Assembly (NCBI GenBank): GCA_002331255.1
Contig: DCZD01000022.1
Span: 45,213 to 51,254 of the forward strand
Direction of reading: 5' to 3'
DNA: 6,042 nucleotides
Origin: Acidimicrobiaceae bacterium UBA2093
GTDB taxonomy: Bacteria; Actinomycetota; Acidimicrobiia; Acidimicrobiales; Ilumatobacteraceae
Shown: positions 4,925-6,042 of the stretch, piece after piece
How the letters are laid out: the number at the start of each line of letters is the position of its first letter
Numbering within the stretch: the first letter of the stretch is position 1
Notes under the pieces: generated by a model
The model's input: the letters and a program-made list of their open reading frames with translations, nothing else
What the model was told of the DNA's origin: nothing
Database searches by the model: none
Translations under genes and position numbers: made by a program

Positions 4925-6042
4925 ATGCTGGCTCTTGAATTCACGATTCCGGGTACCGAGTGGTACGTGCTTCCGGCGAACCTGGTCATCGGTGCAGTCG
5001 ATGGCTTGCAACTTGCACTCTTCGCAGTTGGCCTCGTCCTCATGTATCGCGTCACAGGTGTCATCAATTTCGCACACCTTGCAATTGGTGCCTTCAATGG
5101 CGTGGTGATGGCCGTCTTGGCGGCGATGTATGGCGTGCCATATTGGCTGTCTCTCTTTCTGACCCTTCTCACGGGCGCTCTGTGTGGTCTTGCGACTGAG
5201 TTCCTGTTGATCCGAAGAGTGTTCAAAGCTCCGCGCCTGGTGTTGTTCATTGCAACTATTGGCATCGGTCAGTTGTTCCAGCTCTTTGCTGTCGAGATGC
5301 CGCGGTTCCAAGTGTTGAAGGATTTCCCAGTTCCGTTCACCGGTGCGTGGGATGTCAATGCCGATATTCGCCTACGCGCGTCGGACATGGTCGTGTTGGT
5401 TGTGGTGCCGGTCGTGCTCATCGGACTGTGGATGGTGCTAAACCGAACTCGACTCGGACTTCTGCTTGCAGCAACAACTGACAATTCTGACACTGCTCGT
5501 TTGTATGGCTTGAGCCCCAAACTCGCCTCCACCATCACATGGACAATCTGCGGACTGCTCACGACAATCGGCACCCTGCTTTACATTCCGACAAGCAACA
5601 CCTCTATCGATGGAATCGTCAGTCTTGCTAGCCCCTCTGGTGTCCTGCTCTTCCAAGTGTTGGCCGCGTGCGTATTCGGAAAATTCCGGTCGTACAGCAA
5701 GGTCGTTGGAGCCTCTGTCATCATCGGCATCGTTTCATCGGTCATCAAACTCAACTCGATGAATCCGACAGGCTTCATTGCGGTGCTCGTGCTCTTTTCT
5801 CTTCTCGTCGCGTTGATGCCGAGGCGGTGGGGATTTGGCCTGCTGTCTCGAACAGAGAGCAAGTGGACACTCGCCACTCGACCGACAGAAGTGCCCGAGT
5901 ACCTTCGCTCGATTTGGTGGATCAGGCGTCTTCCGATCTTCGGTTACGGCTTCATCTTCTTGTTCCTCGCGACCATTCCGTTGTTCACGAAGACGTCGTT
6001 TGTCGGCGCAACGACACAAGTAATCGCAATCGCCCTCATGTC
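4925..6042 (+). CDS. LivH-type ABC permease, partial at the window end, probably a LivH-LivM fusion
   Basis: The frame is open from the ATG at 4925 to the window end (372 complete codons, no stop). Residues about 18-298 match the LivH permease of branched-chain amino acid/amide ABC importers. V-I-N-F-A-H at 46-51 corresponds to the family's N-F-A-H-G segment, though L52 replaces the glycine. N-R-T-R-L-G at 173-178, followed by A-x-L-Y-G-L (191-196), matches the cytoplasmic loop that contacts the ATPase. LivH normally ends near 290-310 residues. Here the chain passes that point (M-P-R-R-W-G from residue 298), crosses a polar linker, and enters a new hydrophobic helix (about 336-355) and then T-Q-V-I-A-I-A-L-M, resembling a LivM start. 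The start lies 1 nt after the MFS-ABC stop with GGAGG in front, so the two are almost certainly co-transcribed. The protein should form the membrane channel, energised by the LivF domain and a LivG expected downstream. The substrate is unknown. Confidence 0.88.
   Translation, partial: MLALEFTIPGTEWYVLPANLVIGAVDGLQLALFAVGLVLMYRVTGVINFAHLAIGAFNGVVMAVLAAMYGVPYWLSLFLTLLTGALCGLATEFLLIRRVFKAPRLVLFIATIGIGQLFQLFAVEMPRFQVLKDFPVPFTGAWDVNADIRLRASDMVVLVVVPVVLIGLWMVLNRTRLGLLLAATTDNSDTARLYGLSPKLASTITWTICGLLTTIGTLLYIPTSNTSIDGIVSLASPSGVLLFQVLAACVFGKFRSYSKVVGASVIIGIVSSVIKLNSMNPTGFIAVLVLFSLLVALMPRRWGFGLLSRTESKWTLATRPTEVPEYLRSIWWIRRLPIFGYGFIFLFLATIPLFTKTSFVGATTQVIAIALM

Noticed and set aside
1..6042. CRISPR arrays, insertion sequences, tRNA or rRNA genes, attachment sites
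   Set aside because: I found no direct repeat array, transposase, tRNA-like cloverleaf or rRNA-like sequence in reading through the window; the content is an ordinary chromosomal transport and metabolism region.

Overview
The window looks like chromosomal DNA from a moderately GC-rich (by eye, not computed) high-GC Gram-positive bacterium. The best guess is an uncultured aquatic actinobacterium of the Acidimicrobiia (Ilumatobacter-like) type. This rests on the style of the proteins, an actinobacterial-type -10 box, GTG start use and purine-rich ribosome binding sites. It is an inference, because no rRNA or marker gene is present.

Layout, left to right. Positions 1-174 hold no secure gene, but contain two inverted repeats ahead of a crotonase-family enoyl-CoA hydratase gene (175-918, + strand). 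A strong GC-rich hairpin at 965-994 sits between this gene and the convergent gene to its right and probably terminates both. On the - strand, 1022-2566 encodes an exported type I periplasmic-binding-fold protein of the branched-chain amino acid/amide (LivJ/LivK, HAAT) class. A 167-bp divergent promoter region (2567-2733) separates it from a + strand operon. The operon's first gene (2734-4923) encodes an unusual single polypeptide: a 12-helix major facilitator (MFS) half fused to a LivF-type ABC ATPase. The next gene (4925 to beyond the window end) starts 1 nt after the previous stop and encodes a LivH-type permease. It continues past the normal LivH end, probably into a fused LivM domain.

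Taken together, 1022-6042 is a Liv/HAAT-type uptake locus made of binding protein, LivF ATPase and permease. Its LivF subunit is covalently attached to an MFS carrier. No LivG ATPase lies inside the window; it would be expected just downstream. The substrate cannot be read from the sequence. Members of this ABC family import branched-chain amino acids, amides, urea, and aromatic or other carboxylates. The neighbouring enoyl-CoA hydratase would fit catabolism of an imported acid, but it is separated by a terminator, so this link is weak. The MFS-LivF fusion is the most interesting feature here.
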